DNA from: CAVWSM01 sp963799425
GTDB taxonomy: Bacteria > Actinomycetota > Actinomycetes > Jiangellales > Jiangellaceae
Reading direction: 5' to 3'
Assembly: GCA_963799425.1 (NCBI GenBank)
Contig: CAWCXA010000007.1
Span: 1 to 64,000, forward strand
DNA length: 64,000 nt
Numbering within the stretch: the stretch's first letter is position 1; every line of letters begins with the position of its first letter. The translations under genes and the position numbers were made by a program. Under the pieces are notes generated by a model. The model worked only from the letters and a program-made list of their open reading frames with translations. It had not been told where the DNA came from and did no database searches. This document shows positions 8,564 through 17,181 of this stretch, piece by piece.

Positions 8564-8941
8564 CCCGGGCTGGATATTTCGTCCGGGCAGCCAGGTGGGT
8601 AGGAGGTTGCGCGACGAGCTGTGCGCCCAGCGCTACAAAGTTGCGTCCCCGTGCACACCCCCGCGCAGGGGGCTTGGCTGCGGAGCCCGTTTCCGCTGAG
8701 GTCAAGAAGTTGATCGCCGTGGAAAGCCCCCGAACAGAGCTTGGTCCGCGCCGGCGGCTCCGGTGCCCGAATTCCGGCCGACCTCGCGCGCTCAACGTGC
8801 GTCTGGCGATAGTTTTCGTGGGGTTTTCCGCACGTTTGGCACGCGAAGTCGTCGCAGACGGAGCGAGGAGCGTCGCAACCAGCCACGTCGACTTTCGGCG
8901 GTCTAGGGCCGCCCGCGTGGCAGCTCGGGTCGCCGGCGACC
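8564..8941. other. Gene-free spacer between dtd and a convergent membrane-protein gene
   Basis: About 380 bases with no credible reading frame on either strand. The first 35 bases contain a short GC-rich imperfect inverted repeat (CCCGGGCTGGA ... TCCGGGC) that could end dtd transcription. I see no tRNA cloverleaf, operator or repeated family here; composition is slightly less GC-rich around 8800-8850 (GATAGTTTTCGTGGGGTTTT). Confidence 0.5.
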
Positions 8942-9668
8942 TCACGCCGAACGGCGGTCCGCCTCGGCAACCGCTGCGTCGATGGCCTCGCGGGCGGCAA
9001 GGTCGACCACGGTCGGCGCGTCGGCGACCGTCCACAGGTCGTCGACGCCGGCGTGGCGAGTGAGCAGCGGCTCGTCGCGCGGCATCGTCACACCTGACTC
9101 ACCCGGCTCGGCAGCAACCGGGTCTGCCTTGCCGTCGAGCTCGGTCGCCAGCTCTCGTAGGAGGTTCTCGGCGTCCAGCGCGATCTGCTCGGCCTCGACC
9201 GCTGCGAGCTCAGCCACGGTGGCTCGCTGCTCGGCGGCGGCTCGGGCCCGCTCGGCGCGCAAAGCGGCGTCCTCGCTGCGTGCCACCGCCCACCTGGTCT
9301 GGTCGAGCGTGCGCTCGACGCTGTCTAGGCGGCTGCGCAGCGCACTCATCGCCTCCTCGGCCGAGTCGATCAGCCCTCACCATGTAGCCGGTGAACTCGA
9401 TGTGTTCGCTCGTGTGCTGCGCGTGCAGCCGGTCGTAGGCCGTTGCTTGGCGCGACCGTGCGGCGGCCACCTCGACGTGCCGGCGCCGATCAAGCCGCCC
9501 GACCATGATCCCCAATCCCAGGCACCCACCTGCAGTGACCAGCGCGGCGAGGCGCGGCCAGGATCCGCCGAGCACGAACGAGGCGGCGACCAGCGTGATC
9601 GACGCGAGCGGGCCGCAGACGGCGATGACGTGGGCGGCAGAGGTGCGGCGGCGGGTGAGCACGGGCAC
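8942..9668 (-). CDS. Membrane protein with long C-terminal coiled coil (one frameshift)
   Basis: Not assigned to a characterised family. The N-terminal part has two hydrophobic helices (about residues 13-31 and 37-53, e.g. LVTAGGCLGLGIMVG) followed by RLDRRRHVEVAAARSRQATAYDRL. An extra base in a CCC run near 9375 then shifts the frame; repaired, FTGYMVRLIDSAEEAMSALRSR leads into an alanine/glutamate-rich heptad region (ARAAAEQRATVAELAAVEAEQ) of ~70 residues and an acidic tail. Repaired length is 241 residues. Alanine- and arginine-rich membrane proteins often lie beside DUF3180 in actinobacterial fol clusters, for instance Rv3604c by position, so a cell-envelope scaffold role is possible but is inference. 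Confidence 0.6.
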
Positions 9669-9711
9669 ACCCTAGTGGCGCAAAACCCCTGAACCAGGAG
9701 GAATGGCTCGA

Positions 9712-10215
9712 TCAGTCGGGGCGTGTCGCGCCGTTGTCCCACGGCCGCGGTGGGAGCTCCCGCTCGTCGTCGGGCGGCGGCACGCGGCAGGCGCGCTCGA
9801 GCCGGAGGGCGGCCAGCATCGTCGCCAGTGCGCCGACGCAGGTGGCTGCCACCAGCAGGACCCTGCGCTGCCCCGCATCGGACTCCATCAGGTCAAGAGC
9901 CACGATGCCGAACCCGGCATAGCCACCAAGCGCGAACGCGCCGAAGACCGACGCGGCCTTTGCCAGGGCGAGCAGCCGGGCGACCGTGAGCGCGTCCATC
10001 CGGCGGTCGTAGCGCCGCTCCTTGACCCATCCATTGACGACCCTCGCCGCCGCGAGCAGGCCAGCTGCCAGCAGAACGAACAGAGCCGGCGTGACGGGAG
10101 ATATCCGCGGCAGCCCCGTCGAGGTGAACCCGTCGAGCACCCGCCCGAGCAGGTATCCCGCCACGACGCCGACAACTGCGACGACGACGAGAACTCGGAT
10201 GCGGGTGAGGCCCAT
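9712..10215 (-). CDS. DUF3180 family membrane protein
   Basis: Four-helix membrane protein of 167 residues: hydrophobic segments near 7-25, 40-60, 83-103 and 117-135 (VLVVVAVVGVVAGYLLGRVL; VTPALFVLLAAGLLAAARVV; ASVFGAFALGGYAGFGIVAL; VLLVAATCVGALATMLAALR), with RLERACRVPPPDDE after the last helix. This matches DUF3180, an actinobacterial family of unknown function that almost always follows folK, as here (17 bases separate them). Its conserved link with folate and ftsH genes suggests co-expression, but no role has been shown. Confidence 0.9.
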   Translation of the reverse strand: MGLTRIRVLVVVAVVGVVAGYLLGRVLDGFTSTGLPRISPVTPALFVLLAAGLLAAARVVNGWVKERRYDRRMDALTVARLLALAKAASVFGAFALGGYAGFGIVALDLMESDAGQRRVLLVAATCVGALATMLAALRLERACRVPPPDDERELPPRPWDNGATRPD

Positions 10216-10232
10216 GCCGGTCGGCCAGATCG

Positions 10233-10796
10233 CTAGACGGGCAGGTCGAGACGGACGTCATCGACCCGCTGCACACCCTGCTGCGACGCGGCGGACGCGA
10301 GGTCGGCGACCCGCCCCATGCCTGGCACGTCGAAGCCCGGATCGACCTCGGCCCACGGCACGAGCACGAAGGCCCGCTCAGCCAGCCGAGGGTGTGGCAC
10401 CTGCAGGTCGTCGTCGGAGATGACCTTGTCGCCGAGCGCGAGGACGTCGACGTCCAGAGTGCGCGGGCCCCACCTGACGTCGCGAGCGCGGCCGAAGGCA
10501 TCCTCGACGGCATGCGCGCGTTCCAGCAGCGTGCGCGCCGACAGGGACGTCTCGACGACGAGCACGGCGTTGAGATAGGGCGGCTGCTCGGGGCCGACAG
10601 CCTCGGTCTCGTAGACGCTCGAGACCCGCACGGGCGAGATCTCTGGGGACTCCGTGAGCGAGTCAACCGCCCCCTGCAGGTAGTCGAGCCGGTCACCGAG
10701 GTTGCTGCCCAGGGCGAGCGCGGCCCGCCTGATGGGGGCCAACTCGCCGGTCAGCGTGTCGGCGTCGAACTCGAGTGGGTGGGGGAAGCTGGTCAC
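10233..10796 (-). CDS. folK: 2-amino-4-hydroxy-6-hydroxymethyldihydropteridine diphosphokinase
   Basis: Transfers pyrophosphate from ATP to 6-hydroxymethyl-7,8-dihydropterin, the step before dihydropteroate synthase. The 187-residue protein shows the HPPK motifs ALALGSNLGDRLDYLQGAV, VYETEAVGPEQPPYLNAVL, the catalytic RWGPRTLDVDVLALGD, and the VPHPRLAERAFVLVPWAEVDP loop that binds substrate. The first ~20 residues are an extension relative to E. coli FolK. Its start overlaps the folB stop by four bases, so the genes are translationally coupled. Confidence 0.95.
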   Translation of the reverse strand: MTSFPHPLEFDADTLTGELAPIRRAALALGSNLGDRLDYLQGAVDSLTESPEISPVRVSSVYETEAVGPEQPPYLNAVLVVETSLSARTLLERAHAVEDAFGRARDVRWGPRTLDVDVLALGDKVISDDDLQVPHPRLAERAFVLVPWAEVDPGFDVPGMGRVADLASAASQQGVQRVDDVRLDLPV

Positions 10797-11155
10797 GCGC
10801 GGCTCCTGCGGATCGTCACTGATACGTCGTGGAAGAGCACCGACACGGGTGCTTCCGGCTTGTGCACGGTCACCTCGACGGTCTGCACCAGAGGGTCATC
10901 GAGGCACAGATCGGCGATGCGCTGCGCGAGCGTCTCGATGAGCCGCACCGGCTGCGCCTCGACGAGCGCCACCACCTGCGCGGCGAGCGTGCCGTAGTCG
11001 ACGGTGTCGGCCAGGTCGTCGGTCACCGCAGCGGCTGCTGTGTCGACCTCCAGACCGACATCGACGTGGAACGTCTGCCCCCGTTCCTGCTCCTCGTCGA
11101 ACCAGCCGTGGCGGCCCTGAGCTGTCAGGCCACGGAGCACGATGAGGTCAGGCAC
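10793..11155 (-). CDS. folB: Dihydroneopterin aldolase
   Basis: Converts 7,8-dihydroneopterin to 6-hydroxymethyl-7,8-dihydropterin and glycolaldehyde. At 120 residues it is of normal length, with LRGLTAQGRHGWFDEEQERGQ (substrate pocket and catalytic region), VDVGLEVDTAAAAVTDDLADTVDY with the conserved DTVDYG, and QPVRLIETLAQRIADLCL (the IETLA helix with the pterin-anchoring Glu). It heads the folB-folK-DUF3180 segment; folP and folE lie further upstream on the same strand, separated by a DUF4440-like gene and plus-strand genes. Confidence 0.95.
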   Translation of the reverse strand: MPDLIVLRGLTAQGRHGWFDEEQERGQTFHVDVGLEVDTAAAAVTDDLADTVDYGTLAAQVVALVEAQPVRLIETLAQRIADLCLDDPLVQTVEVTVHKPEAPVSVLFHDVSVTIRRSRA

Positions 11156-11292
11156 ATTCCGACCCTATCGGCCCCCCAGGACGTATCGCTGCCCCTTAGC
11201 ACCATGACGTATTCCACAATCGGCGGCGACGGGCGCCCCGCACATGCACTACCGTCCAGAGTGCTTGCCAGCGCGAACGGCGCCAGAAGGGG

Positions 11293-11892
11293 ATGGTGGA
11301 GCACGTGAGCGACGCCACGGTCCAGCCCGAGGAGGCTGGCGTTCTGGAACGCTCTACGGACGAGGTCGAGCACGTCGTCCGGTTCGAAACCACAGTGCGG
11401 GGTTACCGCAAGCCTGACGTCGACGCCTACGTCACGCAGGCGGAAAACCGGCTTGCCTCGCTGCGAGAGAAGACCGCGAGTCTCGAGGCACGGGTGCGCG
11501 ACGCCGAGTGGCGGGCGCAGCAGGCCGAGCGCCAAGGCCTGAAGTGGAAGCAGAAGTTCGAGGAGCACGCGCCTCCTTTCGAGGAGCTCGGCACCCACGT
11601 CGCCGACCTGTTGCGCAACGCCGAAGAGGCCGCCGCTGCCAGCACCAAGCGCGGCGAGGAGGAGCAAGGCGCTCTCGTCAAGGCCGGAGAGGAACGAGCC
11701 GGCGAGATCATCGCGACCGCGGAGGAGGAGGCTCGCCGGGTCGAGGCCGAGGCAGCCGCGAAGGTCCGCGCCTTTCAGGCCGACTTCGACCGCCTGGTCG
11801 ACCGCATCGAGGCGGTTCGGGACGCGTTGGGACCGTTGCCCAGTCGATCTGAGCGGTTAGGCGACCCGCTGGGCGACACGAAATCGATATGA
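11293..11892 (+). CDS. DivIVA-like coiled-coil protein
   Basis: Cytoplasmic coiled-coil protein of 199 residues. After a short acidic leader, VVRFETTVRGYRKPDVDAYV matches the N-terminal DivIVA/GpsB signature in which F, G, Y, V and D recur (FxxxxRGYxxxxVDxYL). The rest is a heptad-patterned helix: AENRLASLREKTASLEARVRDAEWRAQQAER and a long EEARRVEAEAAAKVRAFQADFDRLVDRIE. Such proteins mark cell poles or organise septal and cell-wall machinery in actinomycetes. Start is uncertain: ATG 11293 directly follows GAAGGGG, while GTG 11305 has GGTGGAG just upstream. Transcribed divergently from folB. Confidence 0.72.
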   Translation: MVEHVSDATVQPEEAGVLERSTDEVEHVVRFETTVRGYRKPDVDAYVTQAENRLASLREKTASLEARVRDAEWRAQQAERQGLKWKQKFEEHAPPFEELGTHVADLLRNAEEAAAASTKRGEEEQGALVKAGEERAGEIIATAEEEARRVEAEAAAKVRAFQADFDRLVDRIEAVRDALGPLPSRSERLGDPLGDTKSI

Positions 11893-11921
11893 CGCGGCAA
11901 GGTCCGGCCGACGCGTCCCTG

Positions 11922-12362
11922 TCAGTCTGACGCGTCATCCTCCAGCTGGCCGTCGCCGGAGCGAGTCAGCACCGGCGAGGCGTGATGCACGACTAGCCGC
12001 CATCCGTCCGGCGCGCGTACGAACACATTCGTAGCCACCGCGCGCCCGCCGGCAAACGACGTCTCGGGCGTGTCCGCCCCAGCGCTCAGCATGTTCTCGG
12101 TGCAGGTCACCACGGCCGTGTCGCCGTAAACGGCGACCCCGACGTCGGTGAGAAAGAACTGGAGGTAGGTCGTGCCGGCCATGAGTGCCGCGTACGACCG
12201 AAGGACTGCCGAGCGGCCGCGAATCGGTGACCAGCCGGGGTGCACGCACCAGGCGTCATCGCCCGGTTTCCCGTCGACCCAGATCGCCCCCATGAGGTCG
12301 AGATCTCCAGTCTCGAACGCTGTGTAGTGCGCGGTGTTTGCTGCCAGCACGTCGTCGTTCAT
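11922..12362 (-). CDS. Nuclear transport factor 2 / SnoaL-like (DUF4440-type) protein
   Basis: Small NTF2-fold protein of 146 residues from the ATG at 12362. AANTAHYTAFETGDLDLMGAIW is the typical first helix of DUF4440/SnoaL_3 proteins; CVHPGWSPIRGRSAVLRSYAAL and the strand-rich C-terminus ATNVFVRAPDGWRLVVHHASP complete the cone-shaped fold. No catalytic residue set can be claimed, so enzymatic or ligand-binding role is open. The start overlaps the folP stop (ATGA), which makes it the second gene of a folP operon; this link is common in actinobacteria, but its meaning for folate synthesis is unknown. Confidence 0.8.
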   Translation of the reverse strand: MNDDVLAANTAHYTAFETGDLDLMGAIWVDGKPGDDAWCVHPGWSPIRGRSAVLRSYAALMAGTTYLQFFLTDVGVAVYGDTAVVTCTENMLSAGADTPETSFAGGRAVATNVFVRAPDGWRLVVHHASPVLTRSGDGQLEDDASD

Positions 12363-13246
12363 CCCAGCGCCCACCGCGCCGCCACCCGTACGGCATCGAC
12401 AGTCGGGCCCACATCATGCACGCGGATGCACCAGGCGCCGGCGGCCGCGGCCAGGGCGGAGACAGCAGCCGTCGCCGCATCACGCCCGGCCGGCGGCCGC
12501 AGCTCTCCGGTCTGCTCGTCGGCGAGCAACCGCCCCAGGAACGCCTTCCGCGACGCGCCCACCAGGAGGGGGAAGCCCAGCGCGTGAAGCTCGTCGAGGC
12601 GACGCAGCAGGGTCCAGTTGTGCTCAGCGTTCTTGGCGAACCCGAGCCCAGGATCGAGGGCGATGCGCGCCGGATCGATCCCGGCGGCGACCGCCGCATC
12701 CACCTGGGGCCGCAGCTCGGCCAGCACGTCGGCGACGACGTCGCCGTATTCCGTACGCGACTGCATGCCGGTGGAGTGCCCACGCCAGTGCATGAGTACG
12801 TACGGCACGCCGGCCTCGGCGGTCACTCGGAGGATGTCACGGTCAGCGCGGCCACCGGAGACATCGTTGACGACCCGCGCCCCGGACTCGATCGCGAGCG
12901 CGGCAACAGGCGCGCGCATTGTGTCGACGCTCACGACCAGGCCGGCGGCACTCAGCGCCTCGATGACCGGAATGACGCGGCGCAGCTCTTCGTCCTGCGA
13001 TGGCCGCTCCGCCCCCGGTCGCGTCGACTCTCCGCCCACGTCGACAAGGTCGGCGCCCTCGTCGCGCAGCGCGAGGCCATGCTCGATTGCCGCGTCCGGC
13101 TCGAACCAGAATCCGCCATCGGAGAACGAGTCCGGGGTGACATTCACCACGCCCATCACCAGGCAGCGGTCGAGGCTCGGCAGGCCCGCCACCCAGCGCC
13201 TGGCCGGCGCGGACTGCCGGGGCGCGGCTGGGTCGGACTCGGTCAC
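12359..13246 (-). CDS. folP: Dihydropteroate synthase
   Basis: Condenses 6-hydroxymethyl-7,8-dihydropterin pyrophosphate with p-aminobenzoate to dihydropteroate; target of sulfonamides. The protein has the pterin-binding signatures VMGVVNVTPDSFSDGG and DVGGESTRPGAE, then VVSVDTMRAPVAALAIESGA, VVNDVSGGRAD, VLMHWRGHSTGMQ, LDPGLGFAKNAEHNW and VGASRKAFLG. The GTG at 13246 is chosen as start because GGGAGG lies eight bases upstream; in-frame codons further up reach into the opposite gene's promoter. Length 295 residues, as expected. Divergent from the DUF6421 operon. Confidence 0.95.
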   Translation of the reverse strand: MTESDPAAPRQSAPARRWVAGLPSLDRCLVMGVVNVTPDSFSDGGFWFEPDAAIEHGLALRDEGADLVDVGGESTRPGAERPSQDEELRRVIPVIEALSAAGLVVSVDTMRAPVAALAIESGARVVNDVSGGRADRDILRVTAEAGVPYVLMHWRGHSTGMQSRTEYGDVVADVLAELRPQVDAAVAAGIDPARIALDPGLGFAKNAEHNWTLLRRLDELHALGFPLLVGASRKAFLGRLLADEQTGELRPPAGRDAATAAVSALAAAAGAWCIRVHDVGPTVDAVRVAARWALG

Positions 13247-13417
13247 GCGGGAAGCCTCCCATGTAGCTAACCGATCTTGAGACATCCGCGGCGCCGGCGC
13301 ACTCTTTCTCCCGCAGGATCCCCACGGGCGATCGTCCGGTCCCGGACCCATTTATACGGATCTCTTACGGCGGGTAAAGTCTGCGTCAAGAATTTCTCCT
13401 GCCTGATCGGGGTTTCG

Positions 13418-14746
13418 ATGTACGAGCTCGCGCAGCACCCGGCCTGGCTTCGGCTCAAGCAGGCGGTCAGCGACATTCGCCCACTGCAGGCCAAGGACGG
13501 CTCGATCGACCTGACCGAGCATGACCGCGAGGAGGTCGGCGCGCAGGTCGCCGCCATCGTCTCCGCCGTTCACGAGCTCAGCTCCCTCCTGCCACACGAC
13601 GAGCCCTATCTGCAGGCCATGGTCAAGGACCTTGAGCGCTGGGCGAGCGAGGGGTTCGGGGTGCCCGACTTCCTCGACTCCTTGCTCGCGTTCCACCCCG
13701 AGCAGCAGCGCCGTGATGGCCTGCTGCACCTTGTGCTGTTCCCCATGTACACCCAGAACGGCAACCCCGACCGCAACCTGGAGGCGCTGCTCGTCGAGGT
13801 GCGCTGGCCCGACTGGCTGGCCGACATCGAGCGCGAGCGCTACGACAACCCGATGTTCGTCCCCATCAGGTTCGTCGACTTCACGGCCGGCTACGACACC
13901 AACTCGGCGGTGCTCTTCCCGGAGACCGTGGCCATGCGCGAGGTGCCCCCGCGATTCACCTGGGGGGCGATCTTCTGCGACCGGGAGGCCGCGCGATTCC
14001 GGGTGGTGTCCCGTGCCGCTGTCGACGTGCTCCGGTTGGAGTTGCCTTCCGACGCGGAGCCGCTGCTGGCCGACCAGCACACGGCGGAGGACTCCTACGT
14101 GCTCTGGGACCTCGTGCACGACCGCACGCACAGCCATGGCGATCTCCCGTTCGACCCGTTCATGATCAAGCAGCGCGCGCCGTTCTGGATGTACGCCCTG
14201 GAGGAGCTGCGTTGCGACCTCACGGCGTTCCGGGAAGCCGTACGCCTGGAAGCGGAAGCCGGAGCCGCAGTCGCGCCCATCGCAAAGTCGGTGCAGTACG
14301 CGATCCTCTTCGACCGGCTCTTCCGGTTCCCGATCACAGGCTCCCGCGTGCGCAACTATGACGGGCTCGGCGGCCAGCTGCTCTTTGCCTATCTGCACCA
14401 GAACGACGTGCTGCGCTGGACCGACAACCGGCTCACGCTCGACTGGCCTCGAGTCGCGCACGTCACCACCGACCTGCTCGAGGAGATCGAAAAGCTCTAC
14501 CGAGCCGGCATTGACCGGCCCAAGGTGGCGCACTGGATCGCCGCCTACGAGCTCGTGGCGCGCTATCTCACCCCCAACCCCGCGTCGACGTGGGCCAAGG
14601 GTCGTGATGCGTTGCCGCTCGACGGACCACCCAAGGGGCTCTGCGACGTCGTGCATCCGGACGAGTTTCCGCTCAGCATGTTTTACGAGAGCCTGACGAA
14701 GAAGCTCGGCGACGTCGTCGCCTCTACGAAGGGCATCACTTCGTGA
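13418..14746 (+). CDS. DUF6421 family protein (possible metallopeptidase-like fold)
   Basis: Large soluble protein of 442 residues in an actinobacterial family with no known function. Near the middle it has HDRTHSHGD (H234-D-R-T-H238) and, 25 residues after H238, LEELRCDLTAF (E263). This spacing resembles the zinc-binding HExxH plus downstream Glu of gluzincin peptidases, in particular M49 dipeptidyl peptidase III with its EECRA-type helix, except that the catalytic Glu of HExxH is Asp here. Zinc binding or peptidase activity is therefore inference. The ATG at 13418 follows a hydrophobic-poor leader and a promoter-like TAAAGT at about 13374. The stop overlaps the SDR gene start, and SDR overlaps threonine aldolase: a three-gene operon. 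Confidence 0.75.
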   Translation: MYELAQHPAWLRLKQAVSDIRPLQAKDGSIDLTEHDREEVGAQVAAIVSAVHELSSLLPHDEPYLQAMVKDLERWASEGFGVPDFLDSLLAFHPEQQRRDGLLHLVLFPMYTQNGNPDRNLEALLVEVRWPDWLADIERERYDNPMFVPIRFVDFTAGYDTNSAVLFPETVAMREVPPRFTWGAIFCDREAARFRVVSRAAVDVLRLELPSDAEPLLADQHTAEDSYVLWDLVHDRTHSHGDLPFDPFMIKQRAPFWMYALEELRCDLTAFREAVRLEAEAGAAVAPIAKSVQYAILFDRLFRFPITGSRVRNYDGLGGQLLFAYLHQNDVLRWTDNRLTLDWPRVAHVTTDLLEEIEKLYRAGIDRPKVAHWIAAYELVARYLTPNPASTWAKGRDALPLDGPPKGLCDVVHPDEFPLSMFYESLTKKLGDVVASTKGITS

Positions 14747-15489
14747 CCGATCCCGATCTGTCCGGCCTGGTCATCGCCGTACCCGGAGCCGGCGGCCCCG
14801 CGGGTGTGGCGACCGTACGACGTCTCGCCGCCGGAGGCGCCACTGTGCTGGCCTCGGACGCACACGCGGATCGGCTGACCGATGCGGTAGCGGCCGCCGA
14901 ACCCGCGCCCGGAGTCGTCCACGGGTCAGTCGTCAACCTGCTCGATTGGAAGGCGACGGAGGCGTGGGCCAAGACGGCCGTGGCGGAGCATGGGCGGGTC
15001 GACGGGCTGGTCCATCTTGTCGGCGGCTGGCGTGGCAGCAAGACGTTCGGCGAGACACGGCTCGAAGACTGGGACCTGCTCGACAACTTGCTGATCCGCA
15101 CGCTTCAGCACACGACGCTCGCGCTCCACGATGCGCTGCTGCACAGCCCTCGCGGCCGGCTGGTGATCGTGTCGGCCGCCGGGGCCAGCAAGCCGACCGA
15201 GGGCAACGCTGCCTACGCCGCCGCCAAGGCCGCCGCCGAGGCGTGGGTGCTGGCTGCCGCCGACTCGTACGCCAAGGAAAGGGCCGCAAGCGGCACGCCC
15301 GATGAAGACGGGCCGGCTGCCGCGATCCTCGTCGTGAAGGCACTGGTGAACCCACACCAGCGAGCCGCCGAGCCCGACCGCTCGTTCGCGGGCTACACCG
15401 ACGTCGCGGAGCTCGCGGATGTCATCGCCGGCCTCTGGGACCGCTCCACCGCCGAGCTCAACGGACAACACCTCTGGCTGACGCCGTGA
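14743..15489 (+). CDS. SDR-family NAD(P)-dependent oxidoreductase
   Basis: Short-chain dehydrogenase/reductase of 248 residues. The N-terminal nucleotide-binding loop reads VIAVPGAGGPAGVATVRRL, a slightly degenerate GxxxGxG; catalytic residues are visible as S144 (VIVSAAGASK), Y158 and K162 (NAAYAAAKAAAEAW). VDGLVHLVGGWRGSKTF stands in the NAG position. The C-terminus ends GLWDRSTAELNGQHLWLTP, the usual SDR tail. Substrate unknown. GTG start overlaps the DUF6421 stop (GTGA), and its own stop overlaps the threonine aldolase start, so expression is coupled; a pathway modifying a beta-hydroxy amino acid would fit but is speculation. Confidence 0.87.
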   Translation: MTDPDLSGLVIAVPGAGGPAGVATVRRLAAGGATVLASDAHADRLTDAVAAAEPAPGVVHGSVVNLLDWKATEAWAKTAVAEHGRVDGLVHLVGGWRGSKTFGETRLEDWDLLDNLLIRTLQHTTLALHDALLHSPRGRLVIVSAAGASKPTEGNAAYAAAKAAAEAWVLAAADSYAKERAASGTPDEDGPAAAILVVKALVNPHQRAAEPDRSFAGYTDVAELADVIAGLWDRSTAELNGQHLWLTP

Positions 15490-16574
15490 CCGACACGGCA
15501 GCCACGCCGGCGCAACGGAGACACGACCCGACCGAGCGCGGATTCGCAAGCGACAACTATGCGGGTGTCCACCCGGAGGTGCTGGCCGCGCTGGCCGTTG
15601 CCAACGAGGGCCACCAGGTTGCCTACGGCGAAGACGCCTACACCGAGCACGTACAGGAGATCTTCCGCGGGCACTTCGGTGACCGCGCGCAAGCGTTCCC
15701 GGTGTTCAACGGCACCGGTGCCAACGTCATCGCCATGCAGGCACTGACCGACCGTTGGGGTGCGGTGATCTGCACAGAGACGGCGCACATCCATACCGAC
15801 GAGTGCGGCGCACCCGAGAAGGTTGCCGGGCTCAAGCTGCTCACGGTGCCGACTCCGGATGGCAAGCTCACCGCAGACCTGGTCGACCGGCAAGCCTGGG
15901 GCTTCGGTGACGAGCACCGCGCGCGACCACAAGTGGTGTCCGTGACGCAGAGCACCGAGCTCGGCACCTGCTACAGCGTCGACGAGCTGGCGGCAGTCGT
16001 GTCGCACGCGCATGACCTCGGCATGGTCGTCCACCTTGACGGGGCCCGCTTGGCCAATGCCGCAGCAACGCTCGACTTGCCGCTGCGGGCGTTCACAACA
16101 GAAATCGGCGTGGATGTGCTGTCGTTCGGCGGCACCAAGAACGGCTTGATGTTCGGCGAGGCAGTCGTCGTGCTCAACCCCGACGCGGTGGGCAACATCA
16201 CCTACCTGCGCAAGCTGTCGATGCAGCTGGCCTCGAAGATGCGCTTCGTGTCCGTACAGCTCGAGGCATTGCTCGCCGGAGATCTTTGGCTGCGCAATGC
16301 ACTGCACGCCAACGCGATGGCCGGGCGGCTGGAGCACGCGGTGCGCACGGTGCCGGGTGTCGAGATCGTACGGCCCGTGCAGGCCAACGCAGTGTTCGCC
16401 GTGCTGCCGGCGGAGGTGACGACGCGGCTGCAGAAGCGGTTCCGGTTTTACACCTGGAACGAGCACACCGGCGAGGTCCGCTGGATGACTGCGTTCGACA
16501 CCACCGAGGCGGACGTCGACGCGTTCACCGCAGCGCTGGCCGAGGAGATGCGCGAGGTCAGCGCCCGAGGATGA
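15486..16574 (+). CDS. Low-specificity L-threonine aldolase-family PLP enzyme
   Basis: PLP-dependent enzyme of the beta-eliminating lyase / threonine aldolase family (fold type I), 362 residues. Signatures: ASDNYAGVHPEVLAALA, VAYGEDAYTEHVQEIF, FPVFNGTGANVIAMQAL, HIHTDECGAPE, VVHLDGARLANAA and the PLP-lysine segment DVLSFGGTKNGLMFGEAVV. The family cleaves L-threonine or allo-threonine to glycine and acetaldehyde, and also other beta-hydroxy amino acids. It is the last gene of the DUF6421-SDR operon and overlaps the end of the convergent folE gene by 17 bases. Confidence 0.9.
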   Translation: MTDTAATPAQRRHDPTERGFASDNYAGVHPEVLAALAVANEGHQVAYGEDAYTEHVQEIFRGHFGDRAQAFPVFNGTGANVIAMQALTDRWGAVICTETAHIHTDECGAPEKVAGLKLLTVPTPDGKLTADLVDRQAWGFGDEHRARPQVVSVTQSTELGTCYSVDELAAVVSHAHDLGMVVHLDGARLANAAATLDLPLRAFTTEIGVDVLSFGGTKNGLMFGEAVVVLNPDAVGNITYLRKLSMQLASKMRFVSVQLEALLAGDLWLRNALHANAMAGRLEHAVRTVPGVEIVRPVQANAVFAVLPAEVTTRLQKRFRFYTWNEHTGEVRWMTAFDTTEADVDAFTAALAEEMREVSARG

Positions 16575-17181
16575 GGCTCATCGCCTCGGCGCGGGTGGCC
16601 GGATCGCGCAGCTGACCCCGCACGGCGCTGGTAACAGTGCGCGAACCCGGCTTGCGTACGCCGCGCATGGTCATGCAGAGGTGCTCGCACTCGGCGACCA
16701 CGATGACCCCGCGTGGCTCGAGGATGCGCATCAGCGCGTCGGCGATCTGTGTGGTGAGCCGCTCCTGAACCTGTGGTCGCTTGGCGTAGACGTCGACGAG
16801 CCGGGCCAGCTTGGACAGCCCGGTGATGCGGCCATCTTCGCTGGGGATGTAGCCGACGTGCGCCACGCCGTGAAACGGCACGAGGTGGTGCTCGCATGTG
16901 GAGTACAGCTCGATGTCCTTGACCAGAACCATCTCGTCGTGGCCGAGATCGAACGTCGTGGTCAGCACGTCCTCGGGCACGGCGTGCAATCCGGCGAACA
17001 GCTCGGCATAGGCCCGAGCGACGCGACCGGGTGTGTCGCGCAGACCGTCGCGCTCCGGGTCGTCACCAATCGCGATGATCAGCTCTCTGACGGCCGCCTC
17101 GGCCCGGTCGTGGTCGAACTTCGCGATGGCAGCCGGGCCGTCAGAGGGCAGCCCAACGTGATCCGTGGGCTCAGGCGCCAT
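16558..17181 (-). CDS. folE: GTP cyclohydrolase I
   Basis: Converts GTP to 7,8-dihydroneopterin triphosphate, the entry step of folate synthesis; homodecameric zinc enzyme. Visible signatures are GLRDTPGRVARAYAELFAGL, the zinc and catalytic region ELYSTCEHHLVPFHGVAHVGYIP, SKLARLVDVYAKRPQVQERLT and VVVAECEHLCMTMRGVRKPGS with the second zinc cysteine. Length from the ATG at 17181 is 207 residues. It starts 11 bases inside ftsH, so it is co-transcribed with it, the standard actinobacterial ftsH-folE order. Usually folP follows directly; here the plus-strand DUF6421 operon lies between. Confidence 0.96.
   Translation of the reverse strand: MAPEPTDHVGLPSDGPAAIAKFDHDRAEAAVRELIIAIGDDPERDGLRDTPGRVARAYAELFAGLHAVPEDVLTTTFDLGHDEMVLVKDIELYSTCEHHLVPFHGVAHVGYIPSEDGRITGLSKLARLVDVYAKRPQVQERLTTQIADALMRILEPRGVIVVAECEHLCMTMRGVRKPGSRTVTSAVRGQLRDPATRAEAMSLILGR

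Noticed and set aside
13352..14656. 434-codon open frame antisense to the DUF6421 gene
   Set aside because: Antisense shadow of a high-GC gene, no ribosome site and no domain.
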